Assembly: GCF_046292825.1 (NCBI RefSeq)
Contig: NZ_JBKBQG010000023.1
Span: forward strand, 9,479 to 73,478
Source: Salinarimonas sp046292825
Lineage (GTDB): Bacteria; Pseudomonadota; Alphaproteobacteria; Rhizobiales; Beijerinckiaceae
Direction of reading: 5' to 3'
DNA length: 64,000 bases
Position 1 is the stretch's first letter, and each line of letters starts with the position of its first letter. Below are positions 50,402 through 58,701 of this stretch, in pieces. The position numbers and the translations under genes were made by a program. Below the pieces are notes generated by a model. The model was not told the origin of the DNA. It did not search any database and saw only the letters and a program-made list of their open reading frames with translations.

Positions 50402-51192
50402 CGCGTGCCTCCGAAGCGGGCGGGGCGCTTTTCGAGGAAGGCCGTGACGCCCTCGGCGTAATCCGGCGAGCGCCCGGCTTCGCGCTGGAGGTCGCGCTCG
50501 AGGTCGAGCTGGGCGTCAAGCGATTGCGTGGCGGCGGCGTGGATCGCGCGCTTGATGGCGCCGTAGGCGCCCGTCGGTCCGGATGCGAGGCGCTTTGCGA
50601 GCGCCATCGCCTCGTCCTGGAGCGCCGCGTCGTCGACCGCCTTCCAGATCATCCCCCAGGCGGCCGCCGTCTCGGCATCGAGCGGCTCGCCGAGCATCGC
50701 GAGCGCCTTCGCCCGTGCCTCGCCGAGGAGCCGCGGCAATTGCCAGGTGCCGCCGGAATCCGGCACGAGGCCGATCTTCGCGAAAGCCTGCACGAATTTC
50801 GCCGAGCGCGCGGCGAGAACGATGTCGCAGGCGAGCGCGATGTTCGCCCCCGCGCCCGCCGCGACGCCGTTCACCGCGCAGACGACCGGCTTGTCGAGGC
50901 CGCGGATCGCGCGCACCAGCGGGTTGTAATAGGTCTCGATCGTGTGGCCGAGATCGGGCGGCGGGCCGCCCGCGCGCGGGTCGCGCTTGCCGAGATCCTG
51001 GCCCGCGCAGAAGCCGCGGCCCGCGCCGGTGAGGACGACCGCGCGCACCGCGTCGTCGCGTGCGGCGTCCTCGAAGGCGGCGAGCGCGGCGCGCGAGAGG
51101 GCCTCGTCGAAGGAATTGAGCTTGTCGGGGCGGTTGAGCACGAGGCGCAGCACGCCCTCGTCGAGCGTGCGCAGCAGGACTTCCTCGGCCAT
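50398..51192 (-). CDS. paaG: Phenylacetate pathway enoyl-CoA hydratase/isomerase
   Basis: 264 residues from ATG 51192, with GGGAGGAAA six bases upstream. Crotonase-fold motifs: VLRLVLNRPDKLNSFDEALS, the CoA oxyanion-hole segments GRGFCAGQDLGKRD and NGVAAGAGANIALACDIVLA, and FVQAFAKIGLVPDSGGTWQL with the catalytic acid. PaaG isomerises the ring-1,2-epoxyphenylacetyl-CoA to the oxepin and handles a later double bond. It is divergent from paaN and leads the paaG-paaI-paaK unit. Confidence 0.92.
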   Translation of the reverse strand: MAEEVLLRTLDEGVLRLVLNRPDKLNSFDEALSRAALAAFEDAARDDAVRAVVLTGAGRGFCAGQDLGKRDPRAGGPPPDLGHTIETYYNPLVRAIRGLDKPVVCAVNGVAAGAGANIALACDIVLAARSAKFVQAFAKIGLVPDSGGTWQLPRLLGEARAKALAMLGEPLDAETAAAWGMIWKAVDDAALQDEAMALAKRLASGPTGAYGAIKRAIHAAATQSLDAQLDLERDLQREAGRSPDYAEGVTAFLEKRPARFGGTR

Positions 51193-51260
51193 GGCATTTC
51201 CTCCCTGGCGCGGGGCGTCTGGCGGCCCCGTCGTCGTCGTCGACAAAAGGTCTTGCATAA

Positions 51261-51274
51261 ACCGACCGGTCAGT
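51261..51274. promoter_or_regulatory. TetR (PaaR) operator-like palindrome
   Basis: ACCGACCGGTCAGT is a 14-base palindrome with one mismatch, centred between the divergent paaG (starting at 51192) and paaN (starting at 51351) genes. Possible -10 elements lie on both sides (TATGCA leftward, CAATTATT rightward). It is the best site for the TetR protein encoded at 47842-48450. Confidence 0.65.
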
Positions 51275-51350
51275 CAATTATTCGCGCCACGCACACCGGA
51301 GGCGCCCTCGAGAGCGGCCCCGGCAAACACGAACACGGGAGGACGCCCCC

Positions 51351-53027
51351 ATGACGCGCGAGGCAACGGCTCTCTTCGAGCGCCATCGCAAGACGCTCGA
51401 CGACGCGCTCGCCGCGAGCGCCCGGCGCGACTACTGGTCCGCTTTTCCCGAGATCCCGAGCGGCAAGATCTACGGCGAGACCGCCAAGGCCGACGGCGAG
51501 GCCGCCTTCGAGGCGCGGCTCGGCAAAAGTCTCGACCTTCCCGGCCACCCCGCCGATGCGGGCGAGGCGGGCGCGGAGGTCTCGCCCTATGGCGGCGCGC
51601 TCGGCATCCGCTATCCGCGCGCTTCGGTCGAGGCGCTGATCGAGGCCGCCTCGCGGGCGGCGCCGGCGCTCGCCGCGGCGGGCATCGAGGCGCGGGTCGG
51701 CGTGTGTCTCGAGATCCTGGCGCGGCTCAACAAGGCCTCGTTCGAGATGGCGAACGCCGTCATGCGCACGACCGGCCAGGGCTTTGCCATGGCGTTCCAG
51801 GCGGGCGGCCCGCACGCGCAGGATCGCGGCCTCGAGGCCGTCACCTACGCCTATGCCGAGATGACGCGAACCCCCGCCCGCGCGACCTGGTCGAAGCAGG
51901 AGGGCAAGGGCGATCCGATCGTGCTCGAGAAGGAATGGCGCATCGTGCCGCGCGGCCTCGCGCTCACGATCGGCTGCAACACCTTCCCCACCTGGAACGG
52001 CTATCCGGGCCTGTTCGCGAGCCTGGCGACCGGCAATCCGGTGATCGTGAAGCCGCATCCCTCCGCCATCCTGCCGCTCGCGCTGACGGTCGCGATCGCC
52101 CGCGAGGTGCTCTCCGAGGCGGGGTTGCCGGCGGATGCGGTTCTGCTCGCGGTCGACGAGCCGGGCGCCGAGATCACCCGCGATCTCGCCGTGCGTCCGG
52201 AGATCGCGATCATCGACTATACCGGCTCCTCGACCTTCGGATCGTGGCTGCGCCAGAACGCGCGCCAGGCGGCGATCTATTCGGAGGAGGCTGGCATCAA
52301 CCCGGTGGTGATCGCGGGCGCGCCGAAATTCTCCGGCATGTGCCGCAACCTCGCCTTCTCGCTGTCGCTCTACAGCGGCCAGATGTGCACCGCGCCGCAG
52401 AACGTCTTCGTGCCCGCGGGCGGCATCGAGACCGATCAGGGCCACAAGTCCTTCGACGAGGTCGCCGCCGGCATCGCCACCGCCGTCGACGAGCTCCTCT
52501 CCGACCCCGCCCGCGCGATGGCGGTCTGCGGCGCCATCGCGGCGGATGCGACGATCGAGCGGGTGCGTTCGGCCGAGAGCCTCGGGCGTGTCGTGCGCGC
52601 CTCCGCTCCGATCGAGGGCGCGGGCGACGTGCGCACCGCGACGCCGCTCATCCTCGCGGTCGAGGCGAGCGCCGAGGACGCCTATTCCGAGGAGCGCTTC
52701 GGGCCGATCGCCTTCGTCGTCGCCTGCAAGGACGCCGACGACGCGCTCGCCCGCGCCGCCGCCTCCGCCCGCGCCCGCGGCGCGATCACGGCCGCGGTCT
52801 ATGCGACCGACGAGGATTTCCTCGCGCGCGCAGCCGACGCCTTCGCGGCGGCGGGCGCGAACCTGTCCTGCAATCTGACCGGCGGCATCTACGTCAACCA
52901 GTCCGCCGCCTTCAGCGACTACCACGCGACCGGGGCCAACCCGGCGGCGAATGCCAGCCTGACCGACACCGCCTTCGTCGCCGGACGCTTCCGGATCGTC
53001 GCGGTGCGCCGTCCGCAGGCTGCCTGA
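51351..53027 (+). CDS. paaN: Phenylacetate pathway aldehyde dehydrogenase-like protein PaaN
   Basis: 558 residues of the aldehyde dehydrogenase superfamily, PaaN subgroup: a distinctive N-terminus (ALFERHRKTLDDALAASARR, then SAFPEIPSGKIYGETAK), NAD-site GCNTFPTWNGYPGLFASLAT and VIVKPHPSAILPLALT, active-site glutamate region AIYSEEAGINPVVI, and nucleophile cysteine in SLYSGQMCTAPQNVFVP. It lacks the C-terminal hydratase domain of PaaZ. It is thought to oxidise the ring-opening semialdehyde. It is divergent from paaG and precedes the importer genes. Confidence 0.9.
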   Translation: MTREATALFERHRKTLDDALAASARRDYWSAFPEIPSGKIYGETAKADGEAAFEARLGKSLDLPGHPADAGEAGAEVSPYGGALGIRYPRASVEALIEAASRAAPALAAAGIEARVGVCLEILARLNKASFEMANAVMRTTGQGFAMAFQAGGPHAQDRGLEAVTYAYAEMTRTPARATWSKQEGKGDPIVLEKEWRIVPRGLALTIGCNTFPTWNGYPGLFASLATGNPVIVKPHPSAILPLALTVAIAREVLSEAGLPADAVLLAVDEPGAEITRDLAVRPEIAIIDYTGSSTFGSWLRQNARQAAIYSEEAGINPVVIAGAPKFSGMCRNLAFSLSLYSGQMCTAPQNVFVPAGGIETDQGHKSFDEVAAGIATAVDELLSDPARAMAVCGAIAADATIERVRSAESLGRVVRASAPIEGAGDVRTATPLILAVEASAEDAYSEERFGPIAFVVACKDADDALARAAASARARGAITAAVYATDEDFLARAADAFAAAGANLSCNLTGGIYVNQSAAFSDYHATGANPAANASLTDTAFVAGRFRIVAVRRPQAA

Positions 53028-53054
53028 CGACCTGTCCCAAGAGGGGGACGGCCC

Positions 53055-53086
53055 GGGGGCGCGCGCCGGAAAGAGCGCGCGTCCCC
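53055..53086 (+). other. GC-rich hairpin between paaN and the binding-protein gene
   Basis: GGGGGCGCGCGC and GCGCGCGTCCCC form a 12-bp stem (one G-U pair) around an 8-base loop. No T-run follows, so it is not a classical terminator; it may stabilise the transcript end or the abundant binding-protein mRNA. Confidence 0.5.
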
Positions 53087-53121
53087 ACGAGACAAACAAC
53101 CGATCTCGGGAGGATCGCTCA

Positions 53122-54258
53122 ATGATGATGAAGAAGGCCGCAATCGCGGCCGCAGCTCTGCTCGCATCCACCGCTCTCGCCCAGGCCGAAATCCGGCTCG
53201 GCGCGAGCCTCTCCGTCACCGGCCCCGCCTCGTTCCTCGGCGATCCGGCGCTGAAGACGCTCGAGATGCTCGTCGAGGAGATCAACGCGAATGGCGGCAT
53301 CGACGGCGAGCGCGTCGTGCTGATCCATTACGACGATGCCGGCGACGCCAACCGCGCGCGCACCTTCGCCACCCGCCTCGTCGAGGACGACGAGGTTCAC
53401 GCCGTGATCGGCGGCTCGACCACCGGCACGACGATGGCGATGGCGCAGGTCTTCAACGAGGCGGAGATCCCGTTCATCTCGCTCGCGGGCGCGGTCGTCA
53501 TCATCGATCCGGTTCAGCCCTTCGTCTTCAAGACGCCGCACACCGACCGGATGGCCTGCGAGAAGATCTTCGCCGACATCGAGAGCCGCGGGCTCACCCG
53601 CGTCGGCATGATCTCGGGCTCGGACGGCTTCGGCGCCTCGATGCGCGAGCAATGCCTCGACGTGGTGCAGGGAACCGGCATCGAGATCGTCGGGGACGAG
53701 ACCTACGGCCCGACCGACGCCGACATGACGCCCCAGCTCACCCGGCTCCGCAACACGCCCGGCATCGAGGCGATCGTCAATCCGGGCTTCGGCCAGGGCC
53801 CGACGGTGGTGACGCGCAACTTCGCCCAGCTCGGCATCGAGCTGCCGTTCTACCAGTCGCACGGCGTCGCCTCGCGCAGCTATATCGAGCTCTCCGGCCC
53901 CGCGTCGGAGGGCGTGCGCCTGCCCGGCACCGCGCTTCTCGTCGCCGACATCCTCCCCGCGGACGATCCGCAGCACGACGTCGTGCACGCCTATCGCGAC
54001 GCCTTCGAGGGCCGCTTCAACCAGCCGGTCTCGACCTTCGGCGGCTATGCCCACGACGCCTTCCGCCTGATGGTCGACGCCATCTCCCGCGCCGACAGCC
54101 TCGACGGGGTCGCGATCCGCGACGCCTTGCGTGCGACGGACGGGTTCGTCGGGACGACGGGCATCTACACGATGTCCGAGACGGACCACATGGGCCTCGA
54201 CCTCTCCGCCTTCCGCATGCTCGAGATCCAGGGCGGCGATTGGGTGCTCGTGGATTGA
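53122..54258 (+). CDS. Liv-type periplasmic substrate-binding protein
   Basis: 378 residues. The start has MMMKKAAIAAAALLASTALA with a signal-peptidase site after AQA; there is no lipobox. The mature domain has IRLGASLSVTGPASFLGDPA, NANGGIDGERVVLIHYDDAG, IGGSTTGTTMAMAQVFNEAE and a hinge region VGMISGSDGFGASM, the fold of branched-chain amino acid-type binding proteins. In paa loci such proteins bind aromatic acids; phenylacetate or a relative is the likely ligand (inference). A GGGAGGAT ribosome-binding site precedes the ATG. Confidence 0.9.
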   Translation: MMMKKAAIAAAALLASTALAQAEIRLGASLSVTGPASFLGDPALKTLEMLVEEINANGGIDGERVVLIHYDDAGDANRARTFATRLVEDDEVHAVIGGSTTGTTMAMAQVFNEAEIPFISLAGAVVIIDPVQPFVFKTPHTDRMACEKIFADIESRGLTRVGMISGSDGFGASMREQCLDVVQGTGIEIVGDETYGPTDADMTPQLTRLRNTPGIEAIVNPGFGQGPTVVTRNFAQLGIELPFYQSHGVASRSYIELSGPASEGVRLPGTALLVADILPADDPQHDVVHAYRDAFEGRFNQPVSTFGGYAHDAFRLMVDAISRADSLDGVAIRDALRATDGFVGTTGIYTMSETDHMGLDLSAFRMLEIQGGDWVLVD

Positions 54259-54269
54259 GCGGGCGACCT

Positions 54270-54415
54270 CCCTCCCCGTAGGGGAGGGTGGCCTCCGAGG
54301 CGAAGCCGAAGGAGGTCGGGTGGGGCACGACGCGCAAAGAACAGTCTCCACCCTTCGGGCCCCACCCGGCCCGTGTCGCTGCCGCTCCACGGTCCACCCT
54401 CCCCTACGGGGAGGG
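54270..54415. repeat. GC-rich palindromic intergenic repeat, copy B
   Basis: It opens with CCCTCCCCGTAGGGGAGGG (54270-54288) and closes with CCCTCCCCTACGGGGAGGG (to 54415); inner arms GGTCGGGTGGGG and CCCCACCCGGCC match copy A (48469-48610). It separates the binding-protein gene from the permease genes inside one presumed operon and could form a strong mRNA stem. Confidence 0.88.
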
Positions 54416-54431
54416 ACGAAAGGAGAGCATC

Positions 54432-55304
54432 ATGGCCGAGTTCCTGCAGTTCTTCTTCTCCGGGCTGACGGTGGGCGCGGTCTATGCGCTCGTCGCGCTC
54501 GGGTTCACGATGATCTACAACGCGTCGGGCGTCGTGAACTTCGCCCAGGGCGAGTTCGTGATGCTGGGCGGAATGCTGACCGTCTTCCTCGGCTATGCGG
54601 GGCTCCCCATCGCGGCCGCCGCGATCCTGGCGATCGTGATCACGGCCTGCATCGGGCTCCTCCTCAACAAGCTCGCGATAGAGCCCGCGCGCAACGCCTC
54701 GATCGTCTCGCTGATCATCATCACGATCGGCGCCTCGATCTTCCTGCGCGGCACGGCGCAGGTCGTCTTCGACAAGCAGATCCACCGCTTCCCCGCCTTC
54801 ACCGGCGAGGCGCCCTTCGTGATCGGCGGGGCGACGATCCTGCCGCAGAGCCTGTGGGTGCTCGCGGGCGCGGCGGCGGTGTTCGCGGCGCTCTATCTGT
54901 TCGTCACCTATTCGATCACCGGCAAGGCCATCCGCGCGACCGCCAACAACCGGCTCGCCGCGATGCTGGTGGGCATCGACGTGCGCTTCGTGCTGACGCT
55001 CAGCTTCGCGCTCTCGGCGGCGATCGGCGCGCTTGCCGGCGTCCTCGTCACGCCGATCACCAACACGGCCTTCGACGTCGGCGTGCCGCTCGCGCTCAAA
55101 GGCTTCGCGGCGGCGATGCTGGGGGGCATGGGCGTGCCGGCGGGCGCGCTCGTCGGCGGGCTTCTGCTCGGCCTCGTCGAGGCGATGACGGCGGGCTACG
55201 TCTCCTCCGCCTACAAGGAGGCGGTGGCCTTCGTCGTCATCCTCGCGGTGCTCTTCGTGATGCCGCAGGGCCTGTTCGGCAAGGCGGCGACCGAGAGGGT
55301 CTGA
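54432..55304 (+). CDS. Liv-type ABC importer permease (LivH family)
   Basis: 290 residues from ATG 54432, with AGGAGAG just upstream; a longer frame into the repeat is not used. About eight helices: FFSGLTVGAVYALVALGFTM at the start, NASGVVNFAQGEFVMLGGML (the LivH hallmark), and GIDVRFVLTLSFALSAAIGA followed by AAMLGGMGVPAGALVGGLLL. It forms one half of the inner-membrane channel with the LivM-type protein, whose gene starts 2 bases after its stop. Confidence 0.92.
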   Translation: MAEFLQFFFSGLTVGAVYALVALGFTMIYNASGVVNFAQGEFVMLGGMLTVFLGYAGLPIAAAAILAIVITACIGLLLNKLAIEPARNASIVSLIIITIGASIFLRGTAQVVFDKQIHRFPAFTGEAPFVIGGATILPQSLWVLAGAAAVFAALYLFVTYSITGKAIRATANNRLAAMLVGIDVRFVLTLSFALSAAIGALAGVLVTPITNTAFDVGVPLALKGFAAAMLGGMGVPAGALVGGLLLGLVEAMTAGYVSSAYKEAVAFVVILAVLFVMPQGLFGKAATERV

Positions 55305-55306
55305 CG

Positions 55307-56263
55307 ATGCGCATCTCGCCCGCCGTCGCGACGCTGACCGCACTCGCGCTCATCATCGCGATCCTGCCTGTGTTCTTCCCCACGACCTTCTATTACCGGG
55401 TCGGCGCGCTGATCTTCGTCAACGGGCTCGCGGTGACGGGGCTCGTGATCCTGATCGGCTATGCCGGGCAGATCTCGCTCGGGCATGCGGGCTTCGCCGG
55501 GATCGGGGCCTATGCCGCCGCGCTCGGGCCCGTCCATCTCGGGCTCCATCCCGCCTGGTGCATGCTCCTCGGCGCCCTCCTGTCGGCGGGCGTCGCCTTC
55601 CTGATCGGGCGCCCGATCCTGAAGCTCAAGGGCCATTATCTCGCGGTGGCGACGCTCGGCTTCGGCATCCTCGTCTTCATCGTGCTGACGAACGAGGCCT
55701 GGCTGACGCGCGGGCCGGACGGGATCGCGGTCGAGGATCTCGGCTTGCGCGAGGCCGCGCGCGCGATCGGGCTCGATTTGCGCGCGCCGGTGCTGTGGTA
55801 CTGGTTCACCGGGATCGTCCTGTGGATCGGCGCGCTGATCGCGCTCAATCTCAATGCGAGCCCGTCGGGCCGGGCCTTGCGCGCGCTCCACGATTCGGAA
55901 GTCGCCGCGCGCACGGCGGGCGTCGACGTCGCGCGCTACAAGCTCGCCGCCTTCGTGATCTCGGCCGTCTACGCCTCGCTCGCGGGCTCGCTTCAGGCGC
56001 TCCTCAACCGCTTCGTGACGCCGGACGTGGCGGGCTTCCTGCATTCGGTCGAATGGGTGACGATGACGGTGCTGGGCGGCGCGGGCAGCGTCTTCGGCGC
56101 GATCATGGGCGCGGCGCTGCTGACCGCGCTGCCGCAGGTGCTGACCGTCTTCCAGGAATACGAGCACCTGATCCTGGGCCTCGTCATGATGCTCGTGATG
56201 ATCTTCATGCCCGACGGCGTCCTGCCGACGCTCGTGCGGCGCCTGCGCAGGAGGAAGACGTGA
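55307..56263 (+). CDS. Liv-type ABC importer permease (LivM family)
   Basis: 318 residues, about nine helices. The hallmark segments are GYAGQISLGHAGFAGIGAYA, LKGHYLAVATLGFGILVFIV, the EAA-like loop GRALRALHDSEVAARTAGVD, and SLAGSLQALLNRFVTPDVAG. It pairs with the LivH-type permease. Its stop overlaps the GTG of the ATPase gene (GTGA), after GGAGGAAGAC. Confidence 0.92.
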   Translation: MRISPAVATLTALALIIAILPVFFPTTFYYRVGALIFVNGLAVTGLVILIGYAGQISLGHAGFAGIGAYAAALGPVHLGLHPAWCMLLGALLSAGVAFLIGRPILKLKGHYLAVATLGFGILVFIVLTNEAWLTRGPDGIAVEDLGLREAARAIGLDLRAPVLWYWFTGIVLWIGALIALNLNASPSGRALRALHDSEVAARTAGVDVARYKLAAFVISAVYASLAGSLQALLNRFVTPDVAGFLHSVEWVTMTVLGGAGSVFGAIMGAALLTALPQVLTVFQEYEHLILGLVMMLVMIFMPDGVLPTLVRRLRRRKT

Positions 56264-57048
56264 GCCTTCTTTCCATCGAGGGCCTCGGCATCGATTTCGG
56301 CGGCGTGAAGGCCGTCGACGCGGTGAGTTTCGAGGCGAATGCCGGCGAGATCCTCTCGGTGATCGGGCCGAACGGTGCGGGGAAGACGACGCTCTTCAAC
56401 ATGATCTCCGGGCTCTACCGGCCCGCGCGCGGGCGCGTCGTGCTCGACGGGGAGGACGTGACCTTCCTCGAGCCGCACAGGCTCGCCGCGCGCGGCCTCT
56501 CGCGCACCTTCCAGAACCTGCAGATCTATCCGCGCATGACGATCCTCGAGAACGTCATGGCCGGGCGCCACCTCATGGAGCGCGGCTCGATCCTCGCCGA
56601 CATGCTCGGCCTGCCCTCCTCGCGGCGGCGCACGCGCGAGACGCGGGCAGCCGCGATGGCGCTCCTCGAGCGCGTCGGCCTCGCGCGCTGGGCGGAGAAC
56701 GAGGCGTCCTCGCTCTCCTACGGCGCCCTGAAGCGTCTCGAGATCGCCCGCGCGCTCGCCGCGCGCCCGCGCCTCGTCCTCCTCGACGAGCCGGCCGCGG
56801 GCTGCAACGCGGTCGAGACGGAGGAGATCGACGCGCTCATCGCGGAGATCGCGAAGGACGGCGTCGGCGTCCTCCTCGTCGAGCACGACATGAAGCTCGT
56901 CATGAAGATCTCCCACCGGGTGGTCGTGCTCGACCACGGCGTGAAGATCGCGCAGGGAGCGCCGGCCGAGGTCTCGCGCGATCCGAAGGTGATCGAGGCC
57001 TATCTCGGCGCGCAGAGCGGGGAGGGGGCTCTCGATGCTCTCGGTTGA
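56260..57048 (+). CDS. Liv-type ABC importer ATPase (LivG family)
   Basis: 262 residues, GTG start at 56260 with GGAGGAAG upstream. Walker A GPNGAGKTTLFNMISG, LivG-type loop LSRTFQNLQIYPRMTILENV, signature LSYGALKRLEIARAL, Walker B LVLLDEPAAGCN and switch histidine LLVEHDMKLVMK. It powers the importer together with the LivF-type ATPase, whose start lies 14 bases inside its 3' end. Confidence 0.93.
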   Translation: MSLLSIEGLGIDFGGVKAVDAVSFEANAGEILSVIGPNGAGKTTLFNMISGLYRPARGRVVLDGEDVTFLEPHRLAARGLSRTFQNLQIYPRMTILENVMAGRHLMERGSILADMLGLPSSRRRTRETRAAAMALLERVGLARWAENEASSLSYGALKRLEIARALAARPRLVLLDEPAAGCNAVETEEIDALIAEIAKDGVGVLLVEHDMKLVMKISHRVVVLDHGVKIAQGAPAEVSRDPKVIEAYLGAQSGEGALDALG

Positions 57049-57736
57049 AGGCCTTCGCGCCGGCTACGGGCGCATCGAGGTGCTGCACGGGATCGATCTC
57101 GAAGTGCGCTCGGGGGAGATCGTCACGGTCGTCGGCGCGAACGGGGCGGGGAAGACGACGCTCCTGCGCTGCCTCTCGGGCGTCCACCCGACGACGCACG
57201 GGCGCGTGCATTTCCGCGGCGAGGACGTCACGCGCGCCGGCCCTCACGTGCGCGTCGCCCGCGGCCTCGCGCAATCGCCGGAGGGGCGGCAGATCTTCAC
57301 CAATCTGACGGTGGAGGAGAACCTGCGGCTCGGCGCCTATCTCTTCTCGGACGACCGGGTCGCCGCCGACATGGAGGAGGCCTTCCGCACCTTCCCCGTC
57401 CTGCGCGAGAAGCGCGCGCAGATCGCCGGCGGGCTCTCGGGCGGCCAGCAGCAGATGCTCGCCATCGCCCGCGCGCTGATGAGCCGGCCCTCCTGCCTCC
57501 TCCTCGACGAGCCGAGTCTCGGGCTCGCGCCGATCCTCGCGCGCCAGGTGCTCGACGCGGTGGTGACCCTCAAGGGGCTCGGCGTGACGATCCTCCTCGT
57601 CGAGCAGAACGCGTTCGCGGCGCTCTCCATCGCCGATCGCGGCTACGTCATGGAGACCGGGCGCATCGCGATGAGCGGGCCGGCATCCGATCTCGTGGCC
57701 GATGCGCGGGTGCGCGAGGCCTATCTCGGGATCTGA
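57035..57736 (+). CDS. Liv-type ABC importer ATPase (LivF family)
   Basis: 233 residues. Walker A GANGAGKTTLLRCLSG, LivF-type GLAQSPEGRQIFTNLTVEEN, signature LSGGQQQMLAIARAL, Walker B LLLDEPSLGLAPILARQ and LLVEQNAFAALSIADRGYVM. It is the last gene of the importer set. The operon probably ends before the small RNA promoter at 57780, though no terminator is seen in the 43 bases between. Confidence 0.93.
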   Translation: MLSVEGLRAGYGRIEVLHGIDLEVRSGEIVTVVGANGAGKTTLLRCLSGVHPTTHGRVHFRGEDVTRAGPHVRVARGLAQSPEGRQIFTNLTVEENLRLGAYLFSDDRVAADMEEAFRTFPVLREKRAQIAGGLSGGQQQMLAIARALMSRPSCLLLDEPSLGLAPILARQVLDAVVTLKGLGVTILLVEQNAFAALSIADRGYVMETGRIAMSGPASDLVADARVREAYLGI

Positions 57737-57779
57737 ATTCGCAGGCGAAAATTTTTTCCACCGATTTTTCGATTCCTTC

Positions 57780-57804
57780 GGAACCCATCTTTGGGCGCCG
57801 CGTT
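57780..57804 (+). promoter_or_regulatory. Sigma-EcfG (general stress response) promoter of a small RNA
   Basis: GGAAC (57780-57784), exactly 16 bases, CGTT (57801-57804): a full EcfG consensus. No start codon with a ribosome-binding site follows, and a terminator lies about 75 bases downstream, so the product should be a short RNA. Confidence 0.78.
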
Positions 57805-57810
57805 GATGCG

Positions 57811-57887
57811 ACGACCGGCTCTATTCTGCCCCCACGGAGCCGCACCTATGAGGGCCCGTCCGACCAGTTCGGCGGGCCCTTTCTTTT
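57811..57887 (+). ncRNA. Candidate stress-induced small RNA, GsrN-like architecture
   Basis: Predicted start about 7 bases after the CGTT element, predicted end after the TTCTTTT run; about 77 nt. The 5' part forms a hairpin CGGCTC (57816-57821) / GAGCCG (57837-57842) with a 15-base loop that carries five cytosines (57829-57833). A short linker leads to the terminator stem. In Caulobacter, the sigma-T-dependent GsrN RNA has a C-rich 5' loop that pairs with target mRNAs such as katG. Homology to GsrN is not tested here; the resemblance is in promoter, size, C-rich loop and terminator. No meaningful open frame is present. Confidence 0.65.
57851..57887 (+). terminator. Rho-independent terminator of the small RNA
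   Basis: Stem AGGGCCCG (57851-57858) / CGGGCCCT (57873-57880), extended inside by CCGA/TCGG, then TTCTTTT. On the minus strand no T-run follows, so it acts rightward only. Confidence 0.85.
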
Positions 57888-57898
57888 GTCGCCGCCCC

Positions 57899-58639
57899 TC
57901 ACTGGCGCTCGCTGTCGGCGATGATCTCCTCCACCTCCTCGGCCTCCTCCTTCGGCAGGTCGAGGCGCTGGCGCAGATAATCGAGATAGGCGCGCTGGGT
58001 CCGGGTGCCGCCCTCCACCGCCGCACGCGAGGCGAGATAGACCTGCCGCGCCGTCTCCCCGTCGGAGACCTGCGCGAGGAGCGCGTCGACGCTCATCGGC
58101 TTCTCGAACTCGGCGGCGACGAGCTTGCGCTCCTCGTCGTCGCAGCCCGCCTCGTTCAGCCGCGAGAGGATGCGCTCGCGCTCCTCCGGCTTGATCGAGC
58201 CGTCCGACGACGCGGCGGTGATCATCGCGCGGATGAGGAGCAGCGCCTTCTGATCCCCCACCGTCTCCTCGGGCGCCGGGCGCGGATCGAGCATGCGGCT
58301 GATGCGATCGCCGAGGCTCTCGCCGGGGCGCCCGCTCTCGCCGGTGAGATTGTCGACGAAATCGCCGATCTGGCCGCCGAGCGTCGAGCGCTTGCCCGCA
58401 CTCGCACCATTGCCGGCGGCTGGAGCCGCGTCATTGCCCGCCGACGCCGATCCGCCGCGGTCGCGATAGGCGCGGTAGGCGAGATAGCCGAGCGCCGCGA
58501 GCCCCGCCTTGCCGCGCAGCGCCCGTCGGCCGAAGCCGGTCATCATCAGAAGCCCGAGGGGGCCGCCGAGCCCCATTCCGACCTTGCCGCCCATGCGGGA
58601 CATGAGCATCGTTCCGAGAAGTCGCTGCAGGTTAGCCAT
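57899..58639 (-). CDS. DUF533 family protein with TerB-like domain
   Basis: 246 residues from ATG 58639; a longer frame upstream is low-complexity and runs into repeat sequence. The N-terminus is glycine-rich and hydrophobic (GGKVGMGLGGPLGLLMMTGF, KAGLAALGYLAYRAYRDRG), likely membrane-associated. The C-terminal half is an acidic helical TerB-like domain: LLIRAMITAASSDGSIKPEE, ILSRLNEAGCDDEE, then YLDYLRQRLDLPKEEAEEV. Function unknown. An EcfG-like promoter with one mismatch precedes it (58671-58695), suggesting a stress link. Confidence 0.85.
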   Translation of the reverse strand: MANLQRLLGTMLMSRMGGKVGMGLGGPLGLLMMTGFGRRALRGKAGLAALGYLAYRAYRDRGGSASAGNDAAPAAGNGASAGKRSTLGGQIGDFVDNLTGESGRPGESLGDRISRMLDPRPAPEETVGDQKALLLIRAMITAASSDGSIKPEERERILSRLNEAGCDDEERKLVAAEFEKPMSVDALLAQVSDGETARQVYLASRAAVEGGTRTQRAYLDYLRQRLDLPKEEAEEVEEIIADSERQ

Positions 58640-58670
58640 CGCCTCGATCCGTGTTTGCGTCGAGGCGTCA

Positions 58671-58695
58671 ACCGGGGGGACGCGGCCAGGGTTCC
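58671..58695 (-). promoter_or_regulatory. Possible sigma-EcfG promoter of the DUF533 gene
   Basis: On the minus strand GGAAC (58695-58691), 16 bases, then CGGT (58674-58671), one mismatch from CGTT. Transcription would start about 25 bases before the ATG at 58639. Confidence 0.4.
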
Positions 58696-58701
58696 CGCTT
58701 T

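Noticed and set aside
53055..53086. Hairpin after paaN as an operon terminator
   Set aside because: No T-run follows and the importer genes continue in the same direction.
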